Assembly: GCA_003483885.1 (NCBI GenBank)
Contig: DMXI01000092.1
Location: 17,906-81,905, forward strand
Length of the DNA: 64,000 nucleotides
Direction: 5' to 3'
DNA from: Microscillaceae bacterium
Lineage (GTDB): Bacteria > Bacteroidota > Bacteroidia > Cytophagales > Microscillaceae
Shown here: in pieces, positions 8,905 through 17,026 of the stretch
How positions within the stretch are numbered: the stretch's first letter is position 1
Layout: every line of letters begins with the position of its first letter
Position numbers and translations under genes: made by a program
Notes under the pieces: model-generated
Seen by the model: the letters and a program-made list of their open reading frames with translations, nothing else
Told to the model about the DNA's origin: nothing
Databases searched by the model: none

Positions 8905-10065
8905 CTATTCTTTAGCTTTCATCTTTTTGGCATTACGAGCCGCAATAAATAACAAGATAAATCCAGCCAGTACTCCTGGTACGCTTAGCCATTGCCCCAT
9001 ATTAAAGAAATCTCCAAAACCTACCAACTCCGATTGTACCGGTTTAAAGAACTCATACACAATGCGTAACGAGAACAAAATAACCATAAACAACCCAAAC
9101 AAAAGCCCCTCAGGAGTGCGTCCTTTGCGACGACTGTACACAAACAACAAGAACCAGAATAATAAGAAAGAAGAAATGGCCTCATAAAACTGAGCGGCGT
9201 GCCTTGGAATGGCATACAATCCGGTAATTTCGGCTACCGTGCGGTTATCTCTCCTAAAAACCTTGATTTGGGGGTTGGTATTGGCTTCCTTGCTATAGTG
9301 AGCATATGTAGCACTATATAAGCGTAGCGCACTCAATGTCTTGGTGGCCAATTGACGCGCCGAAGTAGTGTCTAAGCTTTTTCGTTTAAAAGAAATGGTC
9401 AATTTGACTGAAGTATGTGGTACGTTTGTTCGCTTAATACTTTTGGTGGGATCTTTTATCGAATTTTCGGTGATAGTAATTAAGGTATCTTTCCCCGTAA
9501 GGGTAGCTTTTATATTATTGATATCTCTTTTATAATAATCTTTGTCCTTGATACTGTTTTTATAAGTACCACTAAATACCACCGCGTAAGATGCCGTGGT
9601 AGGTTTTCCAATGATTTCAGAATTGATCATGTTACCCGTACGGATAAAAGCACCTCCCAATGCTACCACAATCACAATGCGATCTACCACCCACAAAAAG
9701 CTCTGTCCAGGTCTTTTACGAGAATATAAGTATAATCCTACCAAAATAGCAATGGCTGCTCCGTGACTGGCCAATCCGCCTTCCCAAATTCTAAAAATAG
9801 CAAATGGGTCGCTGGCTGAGAAATAAGTACTGGGATCGTAAAAGATGGCATGTCCAAGGCGTGCCCCCAATACTGTAGACACCACCATATATATTAATAG
9901 CTTTTCTAAATCTTTTTCGGGTTTATCTTCAATCTTGAATATACGGGCAATGACATACTGACCCACCAAGAAACCAGAGGCAAACAGTAATCCATACCAA
10001 CGAATGGTAAGCGGGCCAACAGAAAAAATCTCGGGAGAGGCAGTCCAATTAATATAACTTAACAT
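8905..10065 (-). CDS. lgt: prolipoprotein diacylglyceryl transferase with internal insertion
   Basis: Lgt transfers diacylglycerol from phosphatidylglycerol to the lipobox Cys of prelipoproteins in the inner membrane. The 386-aa sequence shows the Lgt landmarks in order: IRWYGLLFASGF, WEGGLASHGAA, the signature FIRTGNMINSEIIG, RHAAQFYEA, and C-terminal LGxGQ-like FNMGQWLSVP. About seven hydrophobic segments are visible. Between NSEIIG and RHAAQ there is a soluble insertion of roughly 130 residues (about 155-285), which makes the protein about 100 residues longer than E. coli Lgt; longer forms are known to me in Bacteroidota. Its many lipoprotein substrates include at least seven encoded in this window. 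Confidence 0.93.
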   Translation of the reverse strand: MLSYINWTASPEIFSVGPLTIRWYGLLFASGFLVGQYVIARIFKIEDKPEKDLEKLLIYMVVSTVLGARLGHAIFYDPSTYFSASDPFAIFRIWEGGLASHGAAIAILVGLYLYSRKRPGQSFLWVVDRIVIVVALGGAFIRTGNMINSEIIGKPTTASYAVVFSGTYKNSIKDKDYYKRDINNIKATLTGKDTLITITENSIKDPTKSIKRTNVPHTSVKLTISFKRKSLDTTSARQLATKTLSALRLYSATYAHYSKEANTNPQIKVFRRDNRTVAEITGLYAIPRHAAQFYEAISSFLLFWFLLFVYSRRKGRTPEGLLFGLFMVILFSLRIVYEFFKPVQSELVGFGDFFNMGQWLSVPGVLAGFILLFIAARNAKKMKAKE

Positions 10066-10554
10066 TGTAGTTTCTAACAGAATGTAGATTTATGATGTGA
10101 TAAGTAGGCTCATCAGGAGCGATTTGTTTGCGGCAAAGATAAACAAAAGAATCTAAGTTGCTATTTTTTCCTAACTCAAGTTAGAAACAACACAAGATTT
10201 GTGTAACTAGAGCGTTAAAGTAGAAATAAGTTTGTAAAAAGGGCTCCCGCCCAAAGTTTTTAACTTTTTTTAGAAAAAAAAGACCAAAAACTGAAACAAA
10301 CTACAGAAAGGTTCGTATAAGGCTTGCTAAAATACCCCGAAAGTCCTATCTTGCATTTACAATTTATCATTATTTGAACTCATTGATTTAAAATCAAGCT
10401 TTGGCAAGTTGATTTGTACTTCAATTTATGATCAACCTAATCACAAGTACAATCACCATTATTAGCAATTAACCAAATTTTTAAAGCTATGGAAGAGGAC
10501 AGGCTTTTGACCTGATTCTTTCAGAAAGATACTCTTATTAAAACAAATCATTTT
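10066..10554. other. 489-bp divergent intergenic region
   Basis: It holds the lgt -7 element (10134-10141) and, toward the right, a possible pseudoknot-forming leader (10408-10452) for the small basic protein gene. The middle (10200-10400) is AT-rich with homopolymer A/T runs and no ORF. Confidence 0.5.
10134..10141 (-). promoter_or_regulatory. -7 promoter element of lgt
   Basis: The minus strand reads TATCTTTG, matching TAnnTTTG, about 70 bp upstream of the lgt start. No convincing -33 box is present at the usual spacing. Confidence 0.4.
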
Positions 10555-11010
10555 ATGCCTACAGCACTAGACATCATCAGACGAAAACGTATCACTGACT
10601 TTGTGTGGCGAGATGTGAGAAAAATTGATGGTACGGCATTGCATGTTTGGAAAAATAGAAGCAACCGCGTTTTGCCTAAGAAAAACCAAGTTCTCAACGG
10701 CAACGAAATACCTTTGATCAATTTTCCAGAATACTATGCTAATACAATCAGCAGCATTATAGCTTATCATTTTGTACGAAAAGAAAAAAAACGGCGAAAG
10801 CATTTGTTTGATGATCAAAACCAATACGCTGATTTTCAGCAACCTATGGAGGACAATTTAGATAGCTATCACTCGCCTTTGGACAATGAGTCGGATCAGC
10901 CCCGACGCAGAAGAAGAAAGCGTATAGTAGTCAAGAAGAAATTACAAACAAATAATAATTATACAGAAAGCTATTATAAAACGAACACCATCAGGCATAC
11001 ATCCCCTTAA
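10555..11010 (+). CDS. small basic hypothetical protein
   Basis: The product has 151 residues. The first 85 are compact and mixed; the middle is acidic and Gln/Asn-rich, and there is a strongly basic block (QPRRRRRKRIVVKKK) near residue 115, suggesting nucleic-acid or ribosome contact. There is no signal peptide or membrane segment. I do not recognise the family. The gene is isolated between divergent lgt and convergent amidase genes, with two terminators downstream. The ATG at 10555 is the only sensible start. Confidence 0.65.
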   Translation: MPTALDIIRRKRITDFVWRDVRKIDGTALHVWKNRSNRVLPKKNQVLNGNEIPLINFPEYYANTISSIIAYHFVRKEKKRRKHLFDDQNQYADFQQPMEDNLDSYHSPLDNESDQPRRRRRKRIVVKKKLQTNNNYTESYYKTNTIRHTSP

Positions 11011-11013
11011 ATT

Positions 11014-11045
11014 GCGGTTATATAAATACCGCCTTATATTTTTTT
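11014..11045 (+). terminator. terminator after the small basic protein gene
   Basis: GCGGT / ACCGC arms (5 bp) with a 9-base AT loop sit four bases after the stop and lead to a T-rich stretch. Confidence 0.5.
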
Positions 11046-11054
11046 AGAAAAACT

Positions 11055-11097
11055 ACACCAAGTAACAATCCTAAACAGATTGATACTCGGTGTTTTT
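11055..11097. terminator. second, bidirectional terminator
   Basis: Sixteen-base arms (ACACCAAGTAACAATC at 11055-11070 and GATTGATACTCGGTGT at 11078-11093) pair with two mismatches. A T6 run follows on the plus strand and a T-rich run on the minus strand, serving both convergent genes. Confidence 0.7.
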
Positions 11098-11101
11098 TAT
11101 T

Positions 11102-12118
11102 TTACAGGTTATTCAACATAGACAATAGTTTGGGGTGAGGGTACATATCGGTTTTGCCATATAAATAAGCGCCATGGGCATAAATTCCCGGGTTACCCTG
11201 TGCAGCCTCAGGCATCAACTCAAAAATACCTCCTTGTCCGGTTTTAAAAGTAGATTTATTTACTGGAATATCATATTCTTTGATAAGCGCCTTTAGGAGT
11301 TTTTCCAAGGCAATAAACTGAGCATCAGTGTAGTTTTCGTAATACACATGCCCACGATAAGCTTCCGAAAGTGTGAAAACGTTGTTGACCACTCCTCCAT
11401 ATGCATTACGGAAGATGGTGCCTTGTTTGGTAAGGTAACCATAGTTACAAACCTCAATACCAATGGCACGTGAATCCAAGTCAGGGCGTCCCAGTCCAAT
11501 ATGCCAGGCCCAATAACCCTTGGGAAAGGCGCGAACTACGGTGCCATTTTGATCAATTATAAAATCAGTGGCAACTCTTTGAGGATTGCTGTCCCACCAG
11601 TTTTTGGTAGCAATTGCTGAAGGGCCACCTGCTGTATGGTGTATCACAATTTGTTTTTTGGGATATACCGAGTTATAGTATTGTCCCAAACGGAGAAAGT
11701 TGCTCACGACCCCTTCGTAATCCGGTTTTACCAGAGCAGCTCTCATATTGGTACGAGCATCTAGCCCCTCAGCCAATTTAAAATCTTTCTCTGCCTTACG
11801 GCTTGCAGGGCCATACATACCATCTACGGCACCCAGGTAATATCCCTTGGCTTTGAGAAAGGTTTGCTTTTCTTTGATAGAAAGAGGAGTGGGAGGGGGA
11901 TTTTTTTCGGCGAAAGCATCTTCCATCGCATCGTAGGTGAGTTCATTGACAATGCCTGTTACAAATTGTTTTTCCTGAAATGCTTTGACGGCAGCTTCGG
12001 TTTTGGGGCCAAAATCATCGTCAATTTTGCCTGTGTAAAACCCTAATGCTTTGAGGAATTCCTGAACTTTGCGGGTTTCACCGGTTCCGCTTACGCCTTT
12101 TTTGAGGGGTCGTTTCAT
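11102..12118 (-). CDS. N-acetylmuramoyl-L-alanine amidase with two peptidoglycan-binding domains
   Basis: The 338-aa protein has two PG_binding_1-like three-helix domains (about 5-65, with VQEFLKALGFYTGKIDDDFG; and about 75-125, with FLKAKGYYLGAVDGMYG) followed by an Amidase_2/PGRP domain (about 150-335). Zinc ligands are visible as IVIHHTAGG (His160/161) and WAWHIG (His206 region), with the third probably near the C-terminal KTDMYPHPKLL. Such enzymes cut the amide between MurNAc and the stem peptide. No signal peptide is seen at the chosen start, so export or action as a cytosolic/phage-lysin-like enzyme is unclear. Confidence 0.85.
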   Translation of the reverse strand: MKRPLKKGVSGTGETRKVQEFLKALGFYTGKIDDDFGPKTEAAVKAFQEKQFVTGIVNELTYDAMEDAFAEKNPPPTPLSIKEKQTFLKAKGYYLGAVDGMYGPASRKAEKDFKLAEGLDARTNMRAALVKPDYEGVVSNFLRLGQYYNSVYPKKQIVIHHTAGGPSAIATKNWWDSNPQRVATDFIIDQNGTVVRAFPKGYWAWHIGLGRPDLDSRAIGIEVCNYGYLTKQGTIFRNAYGGVVNNVFTLSEAYRGHVYYENYTDAQFIALEKLLKALIKEYDIPVNKSTFKTGQGGIFELMPEAAQGNPGIYAHGAYLYGKTDMYPHPKLLSMLNNL

Positions 12119-12221
12119 AATTGATTCGGTAAGATTGATTGATGAACTCCAAACATAAGTATTTTTTTGCGTAAAATCCTAAAATTATGTTTGGGGTTAC
12201 TCACTTAGCTTGTAAACACCA

Positions 12222-12254
12222 AATCCTGAAAAAGATAGATTCTTATTCAGGATT
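12222..12254 (-). terminator. terminator after gamma-glutamyltransferase gene
   Basis: AATCCTGAA / TTCAGGATT, 9-bp perfect arms with a 15-base loop, located 34 bp past the stop of the minus-strand ggt gene. Confidence 0.6.
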
Positions 12255-12287
12255 CAGCGTTTATTATTCGATATTTATTATTCTATT

Positions 12288-13994
12288 TTAATACCCTGCT
12301 GCCATTCCGTCTTTACGCGATTCAGAGGCACCATAATATACTTTGTTTTTAGCATCGTACATAATGGCCTGATATCCACCATAAATCCCCCTGGCATATC
12401 CTACCCTGTGACCTCTAGCCATTAAGCCTCGAATGGTTTGATAATTAAACCCGCTTTCCAGGCGAATCATCCCTCTACCCTGATTGGGTAATCCTGTAGG
12501 AGTAGATGATCCGGTGTGATCCATTCTGGGGGCATCTCCTGCTTCCTGTAGGTTCATACCAAAGTCAATCATATTCATAATGATTTGAGTATGCCCCTGA
12601 GGTTGAAAATCTCCCCCCATCACCCCAAAACTCATAAACGGTTGCCCATCTTTGGTCACAAATGCTGGAATAATCGTATGAAAAGGACGTTTTCCAGGAG
12701 CATAAGTATTGGCTTGCCCAGCAGTGAGCGAAAATAGTTCTCCACGATCTTGTAGCATAAATCCCAAACCAGGAGGTACCATACCCGACCCCATACCACG
12801 ATAATTACTCTGGATGAGCGAAATCATATTACCTTCCTTGTCAGCCACAGTCATATAAATGGTTTCTCCTTTGCTAATGGCACCTGCTTGATAGTTACCC
12901 TTAGCGCGTTTACGATTAATGAGTTTGCGGCGTTCATTGGCATAAGCCTTAGAAATTAACTTATCTACCGGAACTTGGCTAAACTGCATATCTGCATAGT
13001 ATTTGGCGCGGTCTTCAAACACCAATTTTTTCGCTTCGGTGACCAAGTGGATGTGTTCGGCACTGCCAAAAGGAATTTTGCTAAAATCGTAGCCCTCTAA
13101 AATATTGAGCATTTGTAAAGCAGCAATCCCTTGCCCGTTGGGTGGTAGCTCCCATACGTCATATCCTCGGTAGTTGGTAGATACGGGTTTTACCCACTCA
13201 GATTGATGGTTAGCCAAATCTTCATAAGCCAAAAATCCTCCTTGAGACTTAATAAAATCAGCAATGGTTTTGGCTACTTTTCCTTTATAAAAGCCATCGC
13301 GTCCTTTACTGGCTATAGTTTTATAAGTATTGGCTAAACCTGGGTTTTTAAATATCTGGCCTTTTTGCGGGGCTTTGCCATTGATGGTATAGGTTTCTTT
13401 GACATTGGGAAACCCTTTACGCATAAAAAAGGGAATAGATCGCCACATGTAATAAGCAATCAATTCAGTTACAGGAAATCCTTTTTCGGCATATTGTATA
13501 GCTGGATTGAGTATTTGCCCCATTTTTAACTTGCCAAATTTTTTATGCAAGCTAAACCAACCATCTACTGCACCAGGTACGCTTACAGGTAATGGCCCGT
13601 GCGAAGGAATTTTTTTCATTCCTTTTTGTTTAAAATAAGCCAATTTCAAGGCTTTGGGAGAGCGTCCGCTGGCATTTAATCCATATAATTGCTTGGTTTT
13701 GGCATCCCATACAATAGCAAATAAATCGCCTCCTATACCAGAGCCGGTTGGTTCCATGAGTCCGAGGGTAGCATTGGCTGCAATAGCTGCATCAATGGCA
13801 GTTCCTCCTTTTTTGAGAATATCCAATGCAACCTGGGTTGCGAGTGGGTGGCTGGTAGCCGCAATACCGTTTTGGGCAATGACCTCCGAGCGGGTGGCAA
13901 AGTTATACCCCGTAATGCGATCTTGGGCTTGAGAAAGGTACGTGGTCAAAAAAAATATGAAGCATAAGCCCTTGGTAATGAGTTTCATAGGCAT
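12288..13994 (-). CDS. ggt: secreted gamma-glutamyltransferase family protein
   Basis: GGT enzymes autoprocess into two subunits and hydrolyse or transfer gamma-glutamyl groups, for example from glutathione, in the periplasm. The 568-aa protein has a signal peptide (LCFIFFLTTYLSQAQ) and the expected order of motifs: ATSHPLATQVALDILKKGG with AIDAAIAANATLGLMEP, GDLFAIVWD, FEDRAKYYAD, and the processing site region with the presumptive nucleophile Thr378 in GETIYMTVADKEGN. The usual TTH after the cut is TIY here, as in the GGT-like/oxamate-amidohydrolase branch, so the substrate may differ from glutathione. GSGMVPPGLGF follows as expected. The gene is transcribed alone. Confidence 0.88.
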   Translation of the reverse strand: MPMKLITKGLCFIFFLTTYLSQAQDRITGYNFATRSEVIAQNGIAATSHPLATQVALDILKKGGTAIDAAIAANATLGLMEPTGSGIGGDLFAIVWDAKTKQLYGLNASGRSPKALKLAYFKQKGMKKIPSHGPLPVSVPGAVDGWFSLHKKFGKLKMGQILNPAIQYAEKGFPVTELIAYYMWRSIPFFMRKGFPNVKETYTINGKAPQKGQIFKNPGLANTYKTIASKGRDGFYKGKVAKTIADFIKSQGGFLAYEDLANHQSEWVKPVSTNYRGYDVWELPPNGQGIAALQMLNILEGYDFSKIPFGSAEHIHLVTEAKKLVFEDRAKYYADMQFSQVPVDKLISKAYANERRKLINRKRAKGNYQAGAISKGETIYMTVADKEGNMISLIQSNYRGMGSGMVPPGLGFMLQDRGELFSLTAGQANTYAPGKRPFHTIIPAFVTKDGQPFMSFGVMGGDFQPQGHTQIIMNMIDFGMNLQEAGDAPRMDHTGSSTPTGLPNQGRGMIRLESGFNYQTIRGLMARGHRVGYARGIYGGYQAIMYDAKNKVYYGASESRKDGMAAGY

Positions 13995-14232
13995 TAATTT
14001 AAAAAAATGTACAAATCATTGGGTTACTTTTTCGCACAGAATTTATTATGCACAAAGGTTTTCCCATAACTATTGTAATGGATTAACAAATTATTACAAT
14101 TATGGTTGTTTTGAGCGCCAAAAGAGTAAGATAATTTAACCTTAACTTGGCTATGATCCTCACAACATCTGATTACCTTTACCCGACTTATTTTGTTTAA
14201 TCATTTTATCAAAATCAAAACTACACGGAATC

Positions 14233-14886
14233 ATGAGATTTTTGAATGGACTTCTAGTAATCGCAGTTGTTGCTTTTATGACTGCATGTGGTGGTGGTGC
14301 GAAAACTGGCAACACTGAGGGAACAGGAACAGATTCTGCTTCTACTACTGAAACTGCTAACACCGAAAACACTGAGAAAAAGAACGAAGAAACTACTTCT
14401 TCTGAGACTAAAGCTCCTGCGGCAATCTTAACTGCTGGTAAGTGGATGATGGATGTAGATGCTATGGTAGCTAAAATGCCTGAGGAAGAAGCAAAAGGTA
14501 TCACTGACGAAATGAAGGCAGCGATGACTAAAGGTCGTTTTATGTTTGAAGAAGGTGGTGTAATGAAAATGGTAAACCCTGCTGGTAAAGAAGAGGCTGG
14601 TAGCTGGAAACTAAGCGAAGACGGTAAAACTTTCACCATTACCGAAGGTGAAGGCGAAGACAAAAAAGAAACTGTAAACAAAGTAGTTGAGTTGACCGCT
14701 GAAAAAGTTGTTTTTGAGTACGAAAAAGGTGGAAAAACTCAATACATGATCTTGAAGCCTGCTACTGCGGAGTCTACTGAAGGTACTACCGAAACCAAAG
14801 AAGGCGAGAAAAAAGAAGGTGAAACCAAAGAGGGCGAAAAGAAAGAGGGTGAGAAGAAAGAAGAAACTACTGAAGAGAAGAAGTAA
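14233..14886 (+). CDS. lipocalin-like lipoprotein with Lys/Glu repeat tail
   Basis: The 217-aa product has a lipoprotein signal with MTACGGG as lipobox, a Thr/Glu-rich linker (about 22-65), a folded part of about 100 residues with KWMMDVDAM and GSWKLSEDGKTFTITEG, and a C-terminal tail of repeated KEGEKKEGET units (about 180-215). The GSWxLSxDxKTxTI pattern recurs in the next gene and in the product at 33729-34163, defining a small paralogous family that resembles lipocalin-like domains of Bacteroidota lipoproteins. Codon choice is strongly biased, suggesting high expression. The function is unknown; a surface or periplasmic location is inferred. Confidence 0.8.
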   Translation: MRFLNGLLVIAVVAFMTACGGGAKTGNTEGTGTDSASTTETANTENTEKKNEETTSSETKAPAAILTAGKWMMDVDAMVAKMPEEEAKGITDEMKAAMTKGRFMFEEGGVMKMVNPAGKEEAGSWKLSEDGKTFTITEGEGEDKKETVNKVVELTAEKVVFEYEKGGKTQYMILKPATAESTEGTTETKEGEKKEGETKEGEKKEGEKKEETTEEKK

Positions 14887-14916
14887 TCTCCATCTTTGAT
14901 CACTGATCATCATAAG

Positions 14917-14949
14917 CCTCTCAGAGACAACTTTCTGAGAGGTTTTTTT
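14917..14949 (+). terminator. intrinsic terminator after lipoprotein gene
   Basis: CCTCTCAGA / TCTGAGAGG, 9-bp perfect arms with an 8-base loop, followed directly by T7. Confidence 0.9.
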
Positions 14950-15061
14950 ATGTCCAAATTTCTGCAATGCGTTGGTTTTTGTACATCAAGCTTTGAATCT
15001 GAGAAATGCGCTGTAACTTTACGCTTTACCGAAGAAGTAATCAAATCTAAAATCTTAAGCA

Positions 15062-15640
15062 ATGATAAAACTATTGAATGGATTATTCATCGCCACATTT
15101 TGTGTATTTCTGATCGCTTGTGGGAGGAATTCTGAGAACAAAAACGAGCAAGACTCTACAGCCAACAATGCAACCAACGATACTACAACCAATACAAAAG
15201 TAACTCCACCACCTCGGCCCAAAACTTCCCGGGATTTTTTATGTCAAAAATGGGGATATGATACCAAATCATTTGTAGATGCATTGGAAGCCAATATGCC
15301 TGCCAATAGCCAAGGAAGTAAAATGCCACCAGAACAAAGAAAAGTATTTGTGACGATGGCCGAAAAGGCATTTTATCACTTCAATACCGATGGAACTTAT
15401 ACTGGAGTAGTACCCGCTGGAACCGCAGTAAAAGGTACCTGGTCGTTGAGTTCTGATCAAAAAATATTGACCATTCGTGCAGCCGAAGGAGGCAATGCTG
15501 ACATTCGAGTAATAGAATCGATTACGGCTGATAAATTGGTATGGAAAATTTCACGAGATGAGCAAAGCATGAGTTTTGCCATGGTACCATTTACCGATAA
15601 AACCACTCCTGAAAAACCAGAAGATACGGCGAAAAAGTAA
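15062..15640 (+). CDS. lipocalin-like lipoprotein, paralogue of the preceding gene
   Basis: The 192-aa protein starts with a lipoprotein signal (LIACGRN), then an Asn/Thr-rich linker (about 22-50) and a domain with GTWSLSSDQKILTIR, which aligns with GSWKLSEDGKTFTIT in the neighbour at 14233. The order of elements, MIKLLNGL-like start and conserved EAFxFxxDGxYxG segment support duplication followed by strong divergence. The gene has its own terminator and lies 175 bp downstream of the paralogue, so it is probably transcribed separately. The function is unknown. Confidence 0.78.
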   Translation: MIKLLNGLFIATFCVFLIACGRNSENKNEQDSTANNATNDTTTNTKVTPPPRPKTSRDFLCQKWGYDTKSFVDALEANMPANSQGSKMPPEQRKVFVTMAEKAFYHFNTDGTYTGVVPAGTAVKGTWSLSSDQKILTIRAAEGGNADIRVIESITADKLVWKISRDEQSMSFAMVPFTDKTTPEKPEDTAKK

Positions 15641-15665
15641 ATCAAAACTTATTACCTTTATAATG

Positions 15666-15700
15666 AAACCTTTGAGAACTCTTCTTCTTGAAGGTTTTTT
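15666..15700 (+). terminator. weak intrinsic terminator
   Basis: AAACCTT / AAGGTTT arms (7 bp) with an 18-base loop and a T6 run, 25 bp past the stop. Confidence 0.55.
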
Positions 15701-15793
15701 GTATTCGAGTATTCAAGCCGAATAAGGCCAGATATTTTTATTATCCAGTGGTTTTTAGTAAGTTAATGAGCATCAATCAAACCCTATCTTGAA

Positions 15794-17023
15794 ATGTTTG
15801 CCCGCTTATGGAATGCCACTTCATTAGCCGAAAGGCTCCAGATTGCTACTCAGATAAGCACCCTGGGTCTCGATTTTGATACTACTTATCAAAAACTGAA
15901 GAAAGGACGTACTTATTTGAACAGTGTTTCACGTGGTTTTGTAGAGTGGACATTGGAAAATGTGCATTCAGGCAAATCGCATACTTGCCTGGTATTTATT
16001 CCCTATCATTACACCCCCAATAAAAAGTACTTGGTCAAAGTCTTTTGGCATGGATTGGTAAGCACCAAAAATCCTAGAGGGTATATTGATAAAATCATTG
16101 ATCAAGAGGCTGACACTTACCAAAAACGGGAATATATATCCATATATCCTGCTGGGTGGAATGAGTCTATGTGGTGGGGGGAGAGTCAACTGGAAAACCT
16201 TAACAATATTTTAGCCCAGCTCAAACAACATTATAACATTGACGAAAACCGGGTACATTTGGCTGGAATGTCAGATGGAGGCACAGGAGTATATTATGTA
16301 GCGAATACCCAATCTACCCCTTGGGCAAGTTTTTTCCCTTATCTGGCCAATATTGCTGGACTCAATGCCTTGAGTAGCAGGCAATTGTATGCTTCTAATC
16401 TAACGAATCGCCCTTTTTTGATTGTAAATACTGAAAAAGATGAAGTCTTTCCTCCCCGTATTGTATTGCCGTTTGTAGAGCTTTTGCGAAAGGCTAAAGT
16501 GAGAATGGATTTCCAAATGATTAAAGGAGCTGCCCATGACATGGGTTGGTTTCCTAAAATGAAGAGCAAAGTGATTAAGTTTGTCAACAAACAGGTACGC
16601 AACCCTTTGCCTAATCAATTATACTGGGAAACCGAAACGACCCAAAAACATCAGCGTATTGATTGGTTGGTGATAGATGAATTGACCCCACAAGCCGAAG
16701 AGATACAACGACTTACGGATGTAAATACGATTCTAGGCATAGACCGACAACTATTTGAGCGCAAAAAAATATCAGGAAGAGTAATCGCCCAAAAAGTGGG
16801 AAACGAAGTAAATCTCACGACCCAAAACATTCAATCTATGAGATTACTTTGTTCCCCTGAACATTTCAATTTTGACAAACCTATCACCGTGTTTGCCAAT
16901 CAACAGTTGGTGTTTGAGGGTAAAATGGATAAAAACCTTGAAACACTCTTGCAATGGCACGCTAAAGACCTTGATCGAACCATGTTATATGGTGCTGAGT
17001 TACCCATTCAAATAAAAACTTAG
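15794..17023 (+). CDS. alpha/beta-hydrolase, esterase-like
   Basis: The 409-aa protein has an alpha/beta-hydrolase fold over about residues 50-270: the strand VKVFWHGLV with an oxyanion-type HG motif, the nucleophile elbow GMSDGG with Ser160, an acidic candidate in NTEKDEVFP, and His in GAAHDMGW. This resembles PHB-depolymerase/dienelactone-hydrolase-type esterases. The C-terminal 130 residues (HQRIDWLVIDEL onward) form an extra beta-rich part. There is no signal peptide, so the substrate is probably intracellular. It converges on the barrel gene with three bases between stop codons. Confidence 0.8.
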   Translation: MFARLWNATSLAERLQIATQISTLGLDFDTTYQKLKKGRTYLNSVSRGFVEWTLENVHSGKSHTCLVFIPYHYTPNKKYLVKVFWHGLVSTKNPRGYIDKIIDQEADTYQKREYISIYPAGWNESMWWGESQLENLNNILAQLKQHYNIDENRVHLAGMSDGGTGVYYVANTQSTPWASFFPYLANIAGLNALSSRQLYASNLTNRPFLIVNTEKDEVFPPRIVLPFVELLRKAKVRMDFQMIKGAAHDMGWFPKMKSKVIKFVNKQVRNPLPNQLYWETETTQKHQRIDWLVIDELTPQAEEIQRLTDVNTILGIDRQLFERKKISGRVIAQKVGNEVNLTTQNIQSMRLLCSPEHFNFDKPITVFANQQLVFEGKMDKNLETLLQWHAKDLDRTMLYGAELPIQIKT

Positions 17024-17026
17024 TGC

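Noticed and set aside
14160..14681. 173-codon minus-strand frame opposite the first lipocalin-like lipoprotein
   Set aside because: Ser/Pro/Val-rich shadow; the plus-strand gene has a lipobox and a terminator.
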